Below are positions 20,885 to 32,681 of a stretch of DNA of 64,000 nt, in pieces. The position numbers and the translations under genes were made by a program. The DNA comes from Arachis hypogaea. Taxonomy: Eukaryota > Streptophyta > Magnoliopsida > Fabales > Fabaceae. How positions within the stretch are numbered: position 1 is the first letter of the stretch; every line of letters begins with the position of its first letter. The stretch covers positions 1 through 64,000 of the forward strand of contig NW_027255478.1 in the NCBI RefSeq assembly GCF_003086295.3, read 5' to 3'. The notes under the pieces are model-generated. The model worked only from the letters and a program-made list of their open reading frames with translations, did not search any database and was not told where the DNA came from.

Positions 20885-23800
20885 GTCAAGTACTTAGAAG
20901 ATGTCCCTATGGGGTTGTAAGATGAAAGATGTGGTGCGGGAATTAGCTTATATACAGAAATTTCAAATCCAATCTTTCTAAAGAATCGCCATCCCACGGT
21001 CTCACCTGCGGCATTACCATATATACGCTTCGGGATACCCGAGACCAGGTTTAGCGAAGCCTAGTGAGTGTAGCCTTCCAGCCTGCACGAAGAGCGAAGT
21101 GCTAAGCTTTATAAATAGCTTACTTGATAAAGTCAAGTACTCATTGCATGTGTTATGCTTAACACATGTTGGTCGTTTAGTCGAGACAGGTGTAGAGGTT
21201 TTTTAACCAGGAAAGACATCCCAGGGAACAGGCAAGATTAGTGGCCTTTAAGAGGACAAGACTAGCTACTTTCGAACTGTTTCCCATCCGGGTAACAAGT
21301 CAGAGTTCAGGCTTCAAAGGCTGGTCCAATCTGCAATGAGAATTGAAGCGACCGGTGCATTTCGATGGAAATCCCACCGCTGCCCGATCTCAAGAGAATC
21401 GAAACTCCTTGTTTCGCGTGTAAGGAGAGAAAAAATGAATGGGGTGGAAGGTTGCCAAACAAATAGGATCAAATCCTACCCCGCCTTCAGTCGATGGGCG
21501 CCCCGACCGCTGCTTGGGGTGGCGTAGCATAAGTAGTTTCCTGAAAAGGGTTGAGCGGTTCTCGAGGATCTGCCACCTAGAGGACTGAAATGTTTTGAGT
21601 AGTAGACGATTTGATAGGATTTTTTGCTCCAAAGGTGGGCATAACGAGGCTCACTAGCGGTTGTTTAGGTGCCGTAGACTGCTTTTCAAAGTCTCCATAA
21701 CAGGGTTTGATCATAAGGAGGAGAAGGCTGATTCAAGTTAGCTTAGAAGTAATCGGATTGACTGCCCGTGGGTATATCTTAGACTATTGATTGACTTCCT
21801 GAAAAGATGAAAACGGTTGTCTCCTTGTTCGATTCTGAATGCCTCTTCCTCAGCGAACATCTCTTGGACTAACTCGCCAAGGGCTGAATTAGAAAAGGAA
21901 GGAAAGGCTTCGTGCCCCAGGCTGTCTTTCTTAATGGCAGCGATTGCAATTTCTTATTATAATATAGGCTATTTGCCTTGCTATTCCTCCCTCTCCCGTT
22001 GGATGCTCATCTTTCTAGGTTCAGCCTTAGATTCAATCCCGTTGATTGATCTTTCTCCTTAGTTTATTAGCTTAGCCCCGCTAATCCTCCCTTTAGTGAT
22101 ATCATATTCTCTCAGAAAAATCCTTTACATCCTCTTTCCTGAAGCACGTTCTTTTCCTCAGGTAATCAATCCTCCTTTAGGGCGGAATGACTCTCTCTCG
22201 TCCTGTTGGTAAGGAGAGCAGGCTGTCTTCCCATTCCCCTATCATCTTAGTCAGCGGAGATGCTTTCGATTCCATCCTAGCTGTCTCAGCCCAGTCTCGG
22301 TTCAATCAGTGCGCTATCAGTCCAGTACCATTAGCTCTCCAAGGATAACAATCCATTCTTTCCAGGGAAGGAAAGGAGGCAAAACAGTACATATGCGATG
22401 GTTGTTAGACTATTCCCATTCTAACTAGAAGCTAAGAAAAGAACGAGAGACCCACGACTCTAAAAGCAATCAGGATATAAGGTCTAGAATCTTATACCAT
22501 GTGCTTTCCTGAGTCAATAAGGAAGGGGACCTTTTCATACATCAGGAAGCTAGGGAACGGAACTTCCTTCTAGCCTACCGTCTATCACTACCTTAACTTA
22601 CTTTTCAGATTCACCCGAGCCGAGGAGAACTCGGATTGAAGACTGTGCAGTGCTTTCCTCTGTTAGTTGTGCTAGGCTGTCTGCGTAATGAACTACTGAT
22701 CTAGAAATTCGAAGAGGCAGGAGCTTTTATCTTCCTCATGACTTGTTAGCCGACATTGAATAAGTCAGGAAGAGAGGGCAGAAGAAGAGAAACTGGCTTC
22801 TCCTGTGTACTTATATAGAAGACTCATATTCTTTATACGACGATTCATTTAAGCAGGCTTTAAAGCTTTAAGAGCTAGGCCTTGAGCCTTTACCTACCTA
22901 AAGAAATTCCCTTGTGCCGGATCGATCCTTTCTCTTCCCTCTCCTTCTACTGCTGTGAGTGCTGACTATCTTCCGAATGTTGCTGCCCTTCTGCTGCCGC
23001 CTATGGTGCTGGTAGGCCATCATTTGTGTGTGGTTTTGACGCGGATCTAGTCTGGGAACTTATGCCGGCTTAGTCAGTCTGAAGCTGCCCTCAGCTCTTG
23101 TTTAGGTGTGATGAGCTACCCGGGCATTCTATCTAATCTCGTAGTGGAAAGGCAACTGTTTGCTTCGAAATAGTCTTGCTTGCGGTTCGTGACCTAAGCG
23201 ACCACGGGTTTGAATATAGCTGTGAAAGGTATGCCCAGATACGGGAACAGCTGATTCAAGTGCATCTTTTTTTCTCTTCTATAGAGAAAAAAAATGATTG
23301 ACCTGCCTTATAATATAATGAGTACCTAACTTCCTTTCCTTACTACGATCTGCCCAAAGAACTTCTCTTCCTCTTTAAGGTAAGGCTATTCGGAGATAGA
23401 GAGAAAGTCCTCTTCAAGCCCTTGTTCCAGCTTAGAGGGAAAAGCACCGCACTCTAAGGGACGAAGTGAAAAGGAAGAGAAAGAGAAAAAGAGAAGGACT
23501 TGTCCTCATGGTCTCCTAAGGGTCTTGCCCTAGGCATAACCAATAGACAAAGAGTTCTAACTATCGAATCAAAGCAAAGAGGAACGGAGCCGCTTTCCCC
23601 AGTTGACGAGAGAAAGAAAGGAAATGAGCCCACCTATCTGAAGCTGAAGGAATGAAAGCATTAGAGTGAAGATCCCCTGCTTAACCTGAAACCTCTCAAG
23701 CCAGGGAAAGATTGACCATCGGGTTCATTTCCGAGTCAGGACAGAAAGAGGCCAAGAGTTACTACTCGATAGAAAAAGACCAATTGAATAAGGGAAGTGA

Positions 23801-26309
23801 CTAGCCTTCTTTCTTAGGTCAAGGAAGGAAAGCAAAGTATAACTAGCGTAGCGGGACATGACAGCGGTTGGGGCGAGGGAAAGGCTATCAGACATCAATC
23901 CAATGAACAGACAAAGCGGCTTGGCCGAAGGGTCAGGAAGAGAGAACGACTAGACTTTCTGAGTTAGAATATTAGGAACCTTACACCCACCCATATGAAA
24001 GAAAGCAGCCAAAAAGCAAGCCCACGGAGCGGTAGAAAGAACAGCCAGTGTCCGAGAGATGACTTCTGTTGAACTCTTCCTTTACATGAAGGGAATGAAT
24101 GCCTTAATGGAATTGAATCCGGGATCCAAGTATATTAGGTTAAGGCAAGCATGAGTTCAACCCTTTTCTCATCGGGCCAGGATCGATAGCCGTTCGACCT
24201 GGGGGAAGTGCGGTCAGATTCAGAATCCCCAATGTCTTGGTCTTTACCTTCGCTTCGAGGGACAAGCACCGCATCTAATTGAATTGATTCACCGGATCTT
24301 CCATCTACGAAAATGGAAGAGATGGATTTGAAGGTCGGCTTCATGAAAGCAATAAAGTTTAGCGAAAATAGAGATGGAAGGAGATGGATTTTGCCCAGCC
24401 GTTGTAAGATCAATTCCCATTCATTCTTCTTTAATGGAATAGGGAACGGGCAGAGCTGCGGCTATCAGGAATGGGCGATAGCCTATGACTAAAAGTGCCG
24501 ACTATCTATGAATGACCAGGATCGGAATGCCAATCGACGAGATGAGCCTACGAAAGATTTCAAGTGAAGACTGGCCTCCTCACTTACGCAACGAAATTGA
24601 GTTGATGGAGTAGCCAGTGCCCTTGAGTTATTCTATTCGGTATCGCCTTCTCTCATCGTTCAAGGCGCCGCAAGGCACTCGACTAGAAAGAGTGGATGTT
24701 AGGCACGCAGGGAAGACTCTGACTATGTGCTGGCCCTATCGAACCAGTCACTTCATACCTTAGACGGTTTAGGCTTTAGATTCGAGAGTTGGGATTGAGC
24801 TTTCCCCCATAGGGAAAATAGACTGATTGAGTGAAGAGCCGCATCTATCCCACTCTGTGTCCCTTTACTTTCTCTGTGGTTCGCTTTCCCTTCCTTTCTG
24901 TGGTAGCTAGGAGCTCTACTAGGTTTGACCTTGGGATATTGACTTATTCAATTAAAGAAAGAATGACGTTGGTAGACTAACTAGAAGTAGTAGGAGTTCT
25001 GGGCTATCTTACTAGAAGTCTCCCTTAGGGTCATTTCTCTAGTGCCAGTACCCTTTCCATTAGAGTTAGGCCTAGGCCTGATCCTTTACCTGCGAGCCTA
25101 CTTCGCCCAGCCAGTACCAGTCAGAAATGCCAAGTTTAAGAAGAAAAGCCTGAACAGGTAAACTCCTTTACAACCTATATAGATTGACTTCTGAGAGTGG
25201 AGATACTAATAGCAGGAAGAAAGAGGCCACCGGAGGCACGCATAACCGAATTCGAAGAGTCATTACGATGTCTACTATGTCTTTCATGCTTTCTAATTAT
25301 AGGGAGTCTCATACCAGGAATAAGAAGAAGATGAGACTGCTAGTATGTAACGAAATGGAAAGACTTTTCCTATACTTAAAAGATAGGGAACTCCCATTGC
25401 TTGCTTGTCAGGCTAGATTCAATCCGATCTTGTTTGACTGCTTATATACAAAAGAGGTTAACCCTTCCAAAGAGCGCTATTCGATAATGCCTGTCTAGCA
25501 GGCTCCCGGCTAACCCAAGTGAACATTCACAAATCTGTCCTACATTCATCCTTGAAGGTACTCCTATATGAGCGGCTTAAGGAGATTTATGTCCTCCCTC
25601 AGCCTCCCCGCCCATTCCCGGAGATTAGTCACATTCCCTTATGCTTTCGGTGAAAGGCAATCTCCTTGCGAAGCTCGATAGCCTAAGGCTCAACCTCGCA
25701 TCAAGGCATGTCACAGCAGGGTCTATCTTTATAAATAGTAAGGCTGGAGTGTCCCGGTGAATGCAACATTCGTGGACAAGTTTCCTTAGTAGGTGCTGCT
25801 TGAGTCGCCCTTGCCTCTTTTTCACCTTCTTTCAGAGACCGATTAGCACAAGAACGCCACCACAGGTTCAGGATTCCTTCCAAACCTCTTTCTTCTTCTC
25901 CTTCGGTCCCTCGATTCTTTTAGAATAGGGCTACGCTCACGTTTCACTATGTGAAACTCATCCCTATTCCCTCATACTTGGAGTTAGTCTAATAGTCTTT
26001 TTTTTCGCTCGAAGAGCACAGATGCCTGTTCCGCTAAATAACCCTAACTCGTCGTCTTAATAACTCCGCCTTAATCTTTCTCTGCTGAAATGACTCTATA
26101 ATTGCGATTTATCCTATATTAGAGAAAAAGGGCCTTTGAGATAGAAAACTTACCCATACTCTGCCTCACCCCCACTTACACATAGACGCCTCCAAGCTCA
26201 TTGCGAGCTCACAGTAATGAAACCCCCTAAATAGGAAGAGGGCCCTTAGACGGAAGATCTTCCGAAATGGAGCCCGGGTCAGTTTCCCCCGCCAACGCCT
26301 GGTCGACCT
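20885..26309. other. Mitochondrial-type spacer, no recognised gene
   Basis: About 5.4 kb of mixed-composition spacer with short open frames on both strands, none over about 105 codons. One of the longer ones, at 25184-25498 (plus), lacks an ATG start. I recognise no mitochondrial exon, rRNA or tRNA. The first kilobase after the junction shows nothing retroviral. Confidence 0.5.
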
Positions 26310-26830
26310 CTCCTTCAGTAATGAAAGCATCCATGAGTTGTGTCCTTGGTCAGCAAGCCATTTACTAGACTCAGCACTCAGCAAGAAGTTCACTGATTAT
26401 GAGAAAAGGTATATGGTTCTAGAAAAGACCTGTTGTGCTCTTACATGGGCCTACGCCACTACATGTTGAACTATACGACCATGCGGATGGACCCGCTGAA
26501 GTATCTAGCCAGCCCGTGAGGGAAGGTGGCAGATGATACTATCAGAGTTCGTACGTCACCCAGAAGCTCTAAATGAGTAAGACAAGGGGCAGGCAATAGC
26601 AGACCACCTGCGGATCATCCCGTGCCTTACTATTAGCTTTATTTTTGGACGAAGCTATTCATTGGCAAATCTTCTTTGATGGAGAACGGAAATGGAGTTG
26701 GAGCAGCCCCTTTCTACATGCTATCTTAAAGCTTTCCCATAGCTGTCAAGTATCTGTTCTTTCACCGAACCGACTGACTTCTCTCGATTGACTATCTTGA
26801 TGCGGAGGGGCCGGAACCCGCTTCTTCCAG
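26310..26830 (+). pseudogene. Ty3/gypsy RNase H remnant inside the mitochondrial block
   Basis: Decayed retrotransposon piece on the plus strand. Readable pieces in shifting frames are ASMSCVLGQ, KFTDYEKRYMVLEKTCCALT, MDPLKYL, WQMILSEF and KGQAIADHL, the usual RNase H series of Tat-type Ty3/gypsy elements. Downstream, WQIFFDGE near 26670 resembles the start of the second, archaeal-type RNase H of that lineage. Several frameshifts and stops disable it. Plant mitochondrial genomes commonly hold such nuclear retroelement scraps, so it may predate transfer of the block. Confidence 0.65.
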
Positions 26831-27919
26831 AACCAAGATCTTCCCTTTCTCACAGAGCAGGCCTTTCAGTGCTTTCTAGCAGCCGTGGGAGCCTTTGGCT
26901 TAGCCACGCGTACCGACAAAAGAATTCTTCACCCAGCAAAACTCTAGCTATTGACTTGGATGTGTCCTCAGTCCCATTTTGATACAAATGTGAAACGAAA
27001 GTTTTCATGATCTTGATGTATGCTTCCGCCTTCAAAATGAAGTGAAAACGTGAATCTACGAGCGTAGGATAAGATAGCCAGCCACAGGTTCCCCTACAAA
27101 CTATTCGAGCTATAATTTCTTATTGTTCTGATCCAGTTCGCCTTACTCTAGTTACCTAAACCGCTTATCAATGGGTATTAGGCATATGCATTTTCATCTT
27201 CGATTCCACCCTGTTGACATGTAGGGCATACTTTTCTTTGCTTCCTTCCTACTACTAAGCTGCTTTCTTTCTTTATAGGCTAAAGCCTCCTATCTACGGT
27301 AGCTGACGCAGCAAGACCCGAGGAATCGGATACGGATCTTTTTCAGTCTCTTTCGCTGGGGCAAAGCAAAGAGGGAGGCCCTTAGACAAATGGGCTTTCG
27401 GAAGAAGGCGTCGTCCGCTGATGATCTTGAGGTTGGGAGGCGGGTCAGGGGGAGAATGCTTGTGGATAGCCCGCGAATACTCCTTACTTAGGCTTTCCCC
27501 CCGGAAGAGCTGATGCTACTTACTAAGAGACTTCCTTTAGTGAGGAGAGAACTATAGGCTTTAGCCCAAAGACAGAGTCAGGGATTTCTTAACAATCTAG
27601 TCCCTCCTGAAATAAGACAACACAGGGGGTGGAGTGAGCCTAGAGTAGAATAAGACTCCCTCAGAGACTCTCAACTCATACCAGGGCAGGCAGGGAAAGA
27701 CTGAGACTACCGATACCGAGCCGGGGTTGATGAAAGATCACAGGATAGAGACCCTACGGTTGGTCTCTATGCCTGCTTCACTTCGTAGCATTAAGGGGAC
27801 AGTGCAATGAGGGAAATCGACTAGGAACGCGATGTCTTCCCATAAAATGAAGAGTGGAGGGGACTTTGCCCTTTTCGATGGGGTCAAGCTTCTTGTATCG
27901 GGTGAAGAGAAGGGGGTGG
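26831..27919. other. Mitochondrial-type spacer
   Basis: No gene recognised. Short frames on both strands only. Confidence 0.45.
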
Positions 27920-27993
27920 TAGGCTTAGTAGGGCTCGAACCTACAATATCACCGTTATGAGCGGTACGTTTCAACCAATTAAACTATAAGCCC
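27920..27993 (-). tRNA. trnI-CAU: Mitochondrial tRNA-Ile (CAU)
   Basis: A 74-nt cloverleaf on the minus strand. The acceptor halves GGGCTTA and TAAGCCT pair, the T arm has TAGGTTCGAGCCCTA, and the anticodon CAU is at 27957-27959 within CCGCTCATAACGG. In plant mitochondria this tRNA has its C34 modified to lysidine and reads AUA as isoleucine; it is sometimes annotated as trnM. All stems look intact. In a nuclear setting it is probably silent, since its promoter context is mitochondrial. It is the clearest single marker that the block came from the mitochondrion. Confidence 0.85.
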
Positions 27994-30900
27994 CTACGGA
28001 TCTCTACATGCAATTCGCTCACTTCGGGAAGAGGGAGGGAGGAGGCCTTTGCTCTATCTGCTTCTTCCTCTTCCCAGGAATGAACAATTGGATAAAAAAA
28101 TGATTTTCTTCTTTGTTTGTATTTATATTATATATAATAAAATAAAGATTAAGCAAGCGGCCCTTTCGTGACCCGCCGGTACGCTTTCCGGCTCGCAACG
28201 ACTCAAACGGGCGGGGGCTATCTATTTGCTTGCAATGCGGGCTGTTCGCCTTTCGGAAAGGGTTCGCCTATTTGATTCAAAAGGCGCTACTAAACTACTA
28301 AAGTACAGCTAGTGTAGAATGCCGTTCACCCCGAAATCCCTTCTTCTTCAAGAGCTCCCTATTCTCTAGCAGCCCCTTCTTTCACAGCTCCTTCTCAAGC
28401 ACTTGCCATTGTCTGGAAATTTGCCTTGCCCCATTCCCTTTTCTTGTTGGAGGGGCGCATCAATTCCTTGCCTTTGCTCTCATTGCTGCTTGAAGTCCAG
28501 TCTTTTTTTTAAGTGAAATCCCAAAAATGGAAAGAGTCATTGTCGGGATGGAAAGCTACTCTTCAACCACTTATTTTAGCGCTATGCACCTAAGCTCAGT
28601 CTTTCTGGCAGCTATCTTGCTAAAAAGTTCCTTTTTCTTCTCTCTTTATGCTCGAAATCGTACTCATTCGACATCTAATTCCATGGGCTGGGCATAACCT
28701 CTTTAGCTCATTTTTATCTTTCTTTGACTTTGAGGAAGATCCCACGAATCGTCTTCTATCGACATCGTCTGCTTACTCTTATCGTACGCTCTACCCAACC
28801 CAAATCGTCTGGTACTTTGTCCGCTCTCCCTTTCCTGGTGAAGGAGAGAGAGTTTTACAAGCTGATGCAGCTAAGAAAGTCTCGTTGAAAGCAGGCCCTT
28901 AAGACTGACTGCGACTTTGACGACTATTTGAACTAGTTTCAAAGGCTTGATGGACCTTTGGGAGTGAATCTGGCTAGGGCGCCCTCGTAAGGCGTAGGGT
29001 AGGGATTTGAAATCGTAGCGTAGGCGAAACCTGGCAGCCCGCCCAGAGTTTGACCTTATCCGGTCCTGGAAGGAAAGCGACTCTTTTCTTTTTCACCAGG
29101 AACATGAACGGCATTCGTCAGACTTGAGCAGTAGGTTTCGACTCGGTCAGCTGTAAGGATGAAGATTGACTTCAGCTAAAGAGAATGAATTGACTTCGGG
29201 TTCACACCGATCAACGAAAATAAATAAAGAAATGACATATATAAGAAGAAAAATCTTTCAGTAGGCTAATCTTGACAGTTTCCATTTTCTATTGAGAAAG
29301 CGGCAGGCCCCAAGAGCACTCCAATAAGTGCACCGAAAGGGCTGCCGTCCGATGGGTACACTATCGACAGGTGTGTCTGGTCTAGTCTAGTGACTCTCTT
29401 CCTACCGCTAGGAGTGAAAGACCCTATTTCACGCCTATAGACGAAATCTGTCATACCCACTCACATTCTTTCTAGTGAATAAGCAGCGCCGGGCTTGGTA
29501 TGGATACGTATCATCAAAGCTTCGTTTCCTTTGTTCGCCCCGTTCTAGTTCCCTTTTTTGGCTTTATTTTAGCCCACATTGATCAATAAGAATAGCAGTC
29601 GTATAGGTTAGCGCTTCCTTGCTTGCATCCTTTCCTCTCTTTCTTAATGAAATAGATATAGATGTCTCGACTGCCGAATCCGTATCCTGCAAACAACTCG
29701 ATTCTGTTGATTTACTGTCCATTTGTCCTTCAACCGGATTAATGGTCAACGACTTTGACAGCCTTTCCTTCACACAAGGTTTTGAATCCCGCTTAGGACA
29801 GAAAGGGGGAGTAGCGAGATTACGATTCCTTCGTGGGAAATCAACGAAGCTTACTGCCCAACCTGCGCTCCTGCAGCTTTTTTGTTAAGGCCCCAGCTCT
29901 TAGCCCGGTTCTTCTCCACCAGCTGCCTTTATCAGCTGCTATGGTTCCCTTCCCGAATGCGAATCTCTATCTCTTTGCGGCTACAGCCTATTCTAGCCTA
30001 TTCTAATAGGACCCATATTCAATTTCTTAAGTGACTTCTGAACACTAGCTAGCTCTGGACCTACCTATCTTAGCCATGAGCTATCACCAAGCTGAGTTGA
30101 AAGAAAAGTGAAAACATGCCTTAAAAACTTATCTATATCTAAACGCGCCCGGTTTAATGAGAAAGAAGCTAGATCATGCCTATGTGGATGACTTGAATAG
30201 TCGGGTTCAAGCCCAGCAGGAGTGCATCCAGGCCAGGTTATTCGCAGGGAATATCAAAGACTTTAGGAGGAGTTGGTTGAGGGCCTATATTTCTTAAATA
30301 GAGTGACTGGCCCCTAAAGGGCGGAATTCCTTTACTTCTATCTCTGTTGGTTGGCGATTTGCCTTTGAGCGAGTAAATCCTATCAGCCTGTCAGCTCAGC
30401 CAGTGAAGTAACTTCCGTTCTTGGTTCACTTTACGATGTAAAAGTCTATCTTCTTTTTATTTTAGTTCTTTCCTTCCACCCCCTATGATAAAGCTTTGAA
30501 AAACTGCCCTTTCGTAGTCAGAATTTCGTGGAAAGAATGTTCGAGGGAAGATTCTTTAACGTTCGTGGCAGTGAAGTAATGAATATTATTATTATTATTA
30601 ACTCTTTTTAAGGAGTGAAGCGCGTTTCTAATGTAAGCAAAGACTCTTTATTACGGTCTCCGGAGAGAGGTCTGAGAAAGATCACCCCTGCGCGGGGACC
30701 TAAGCCCGGAATTCCATTGAGGAAGATGAAGAGTCTTTCGATTCCTACATCTTCCCCCCAATCGTTAGTAGATATTATGGGCCTTTGAATTCCTTGCATA
30801 TGGATGGGAACATGCCTTCTGTTAACCTCCCCTCCGGAACTTATTCAACCAATTAGTCAATCCTTTCACTCTGCCTCTTTCGCCTTTTTCTTTCTCTGGG

Positions 30901-31229
30901 TTGGGACTTGCGATTGATTCGCCGAGCGGGAGTGACATGACTTTGGCTATCTATGATGGTTCGGGAGTTTTTGAAGCAAGCAGTAGTAATAGTGCTGGTG
31001 AGCAGGAGTCAAGTAATCCGAACGTTGCAGTCTTTTTAGTTAGTGCTTTGGAAGTTTCCATGCAAATGGATCTTTCAGTGCCCGGTTTCCACAATGCATT
31101 GCCCTTCATAGCTGCATTAGGAGACATTAGATAGACTAAGAGAGTCAGCTAGGTAGTACACAATGAGGATTCCCCGCCTTGCTCACAGTATATGACGCGC
31201 TAATGATGTCTCCGGAACGAAGGGGTACT
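27994..31229. other. Mitochondrial-type spacer with small unassigned ORFs
   Basis: About 3.2 kb. An ATG-started frame at 28648-28902 (84 aa, plus) and a frame at 30901-31134 (77 aa, plus, Ser-rich start) are open, but I recognise neither. A short (ATT)n tract lies at about 30582-30599. No RNA gene or mitochondrial exon is recognised. Confidence 0.4.
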
Positions 31230-31480
31230 TTGGTGGAAGTTTTCTTAAATCCTGAGGAGTATCAGGCTTTCCTTGCAGAACAGTCGATGAAGGAAGCCTT
31301 ATATATATGATGATTATATGGCTGCAGTGACGTTTACAGACGACGACCTATTATTAGGGAGGAGCATAATCGTCCTCTTTATGTCACAGGGACCGGCCAA
31401 GGAACCACAATCAATGGAGAAATCCATGATGTATAAGGTCGTGGTTAGACCTTATGTCTAGGAGCACGATGCTACATTAT
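31230..31480 (+). pseudogene. Ty3/gypsy gag-pro remnant inside the mitochondrial block
   Basis: Plus-strand scraps in changing frames: VEVFLNPEEYQAFLAEQSMK, AAVTFTDDDLLLG and EHNRPLYVTG. These match the segment just before the protease in Tat-lineage Ty3/gypsy polyproteins (DDDLLLG...HNRPLYVTG). Frameshifts separate them and stops follow. The assignment is by motif only and less sure than that of the RNase H remnant at 26.3 kb. Confidence 0.45.
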
Positions 31481-31648
31481 TAGCAAATAAGAGGTACGGC
31501 GAAAGCCTCTCTTACTGTTAGTAATGCAAGCGCTTTACAAGCAACTAGATCCGTGGTAGAGGTAGTACATGTCGACGAGAATGTCGCAACACTTAACCTG
31601 TCCACTTTAGGTCCTAGTGGCCTGGCGTGGATAGTTGTTGACACTTTA

Positions 31649-31805
31649 AAATGTCGAACTTCCACTTGTAAAAAACTGTTTGCTGTAGGAAACTACATCA
31701 ACCAGCGTCTCCTGGCCCCTTTCCACGATTGGTTGGCCACATGCCTTCGGAGAATTCCGATGGACGGCACTTACGAAGTTTGTCGTAGACAAAGGGTTGG
31801 TGTAA
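31649..31805 (+). pseudogene. Mitovirus-like RNA-dependent RNA polymerase fragment (NERVE)
   Basis: A short plus-strand segment, part of an open frame running 31553-31813, resembles the conserved block of mitovirus RdRp. The lead signatures are AVGNYINQRLL and HDWL, followed by a PMDGTY motif. Mitoviruses are capsidless RNA replicons of mitochondria, and fragments of their single gene are known in many plant mitochondrial genomes. Here only about 50 codons survive. Homology seems to jump frame after the DGTY motif and then ends. The palm catalytic motifs are absent, so it cannot encode a polymerase. Upstream codons of the same frame are not recognisable. Confidence 0.55.
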
Positions 31806-32681
31806 CTAACTGAGCCGATAGGCAATTTCGGACTATTTATATTATAAGACAGTATACCTCGACGGTAAGAACTAGAGGAATGAAGTAGCTCGACTAGAGG
31901 GCTTAATTAAGCCTTTTTCTTTCCGAGGAAAATGGCCTACTAGAAATGAAAGCACAGGGCTCAGCACTAAAACTTTATAGGTTTCCGTATTTGGAGGGAC
32001 AACTACGGCTTACCCATAAGCGAGGGCCTGACCTGAACCTGATTCCAACCTTAACCCAACCCCAGCCTTGAGCCTTTAAAGGTATAAGCTGTGATGGCTT
32101 TTTTGGCCCACCAAATGATGCGAGGAAAGTTACTTAACTCTAGGAGGCGATTGACCTTTCCATAGAACAACAATCATATTCAAGTGCCAGTAGAGAAGTT
32201 ATCGAATTTTTATTGCTTAAGTGATTGCAGGGAAGCTATAGGATCGCTAAGACCTCAAAGAGATCTTGACCCCGAAAGAGTTCACTTAGCTTAGCAGAGA
32301 TCCCAAGGATGCAAAAGAAGGGGATCCAAATTCAAGGAAGTTATAGCTAGTGTGCCGTGAAGGGACTCCACTTTGAAGATGGAAGGGGGACAGAGAGAGC
32401 TTATCCTCTTTCTTGGGCGCAAGTAAAGAAGAATATGCTCTTAGGCAGACTAGGCTCTGAGGAAGAAGAGAGCTGCTAAGAAAAGAGAGTAGCTTGCGGA
32501 TTGGTCTTCATTGCAGCTTCAGTGGGAATAAGAAAGTCTTCCATTCCACACCTTTACCTTTCTTTCCTAACAGAATGAGTCCCTCCTACTCCTACCTTGC
32601 TTAACTAAGGCTTTCTCATGCTTTGAATGCCGGCCTATTTAGGGGTCCACGGCCGTCTAAATCGACAGAGATCCGTACCTC
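31806..32681. other. Mitochondrial-type spacer
   Basis: No gene recognised between the mitovirus-like fragment and the callose synthase fragment. Confidence 0.4.

Noticed and set aside
30582..30599. ATT microsatellite as a regulatory feature
   Set aside because: A short simple repeat with no associated motif.
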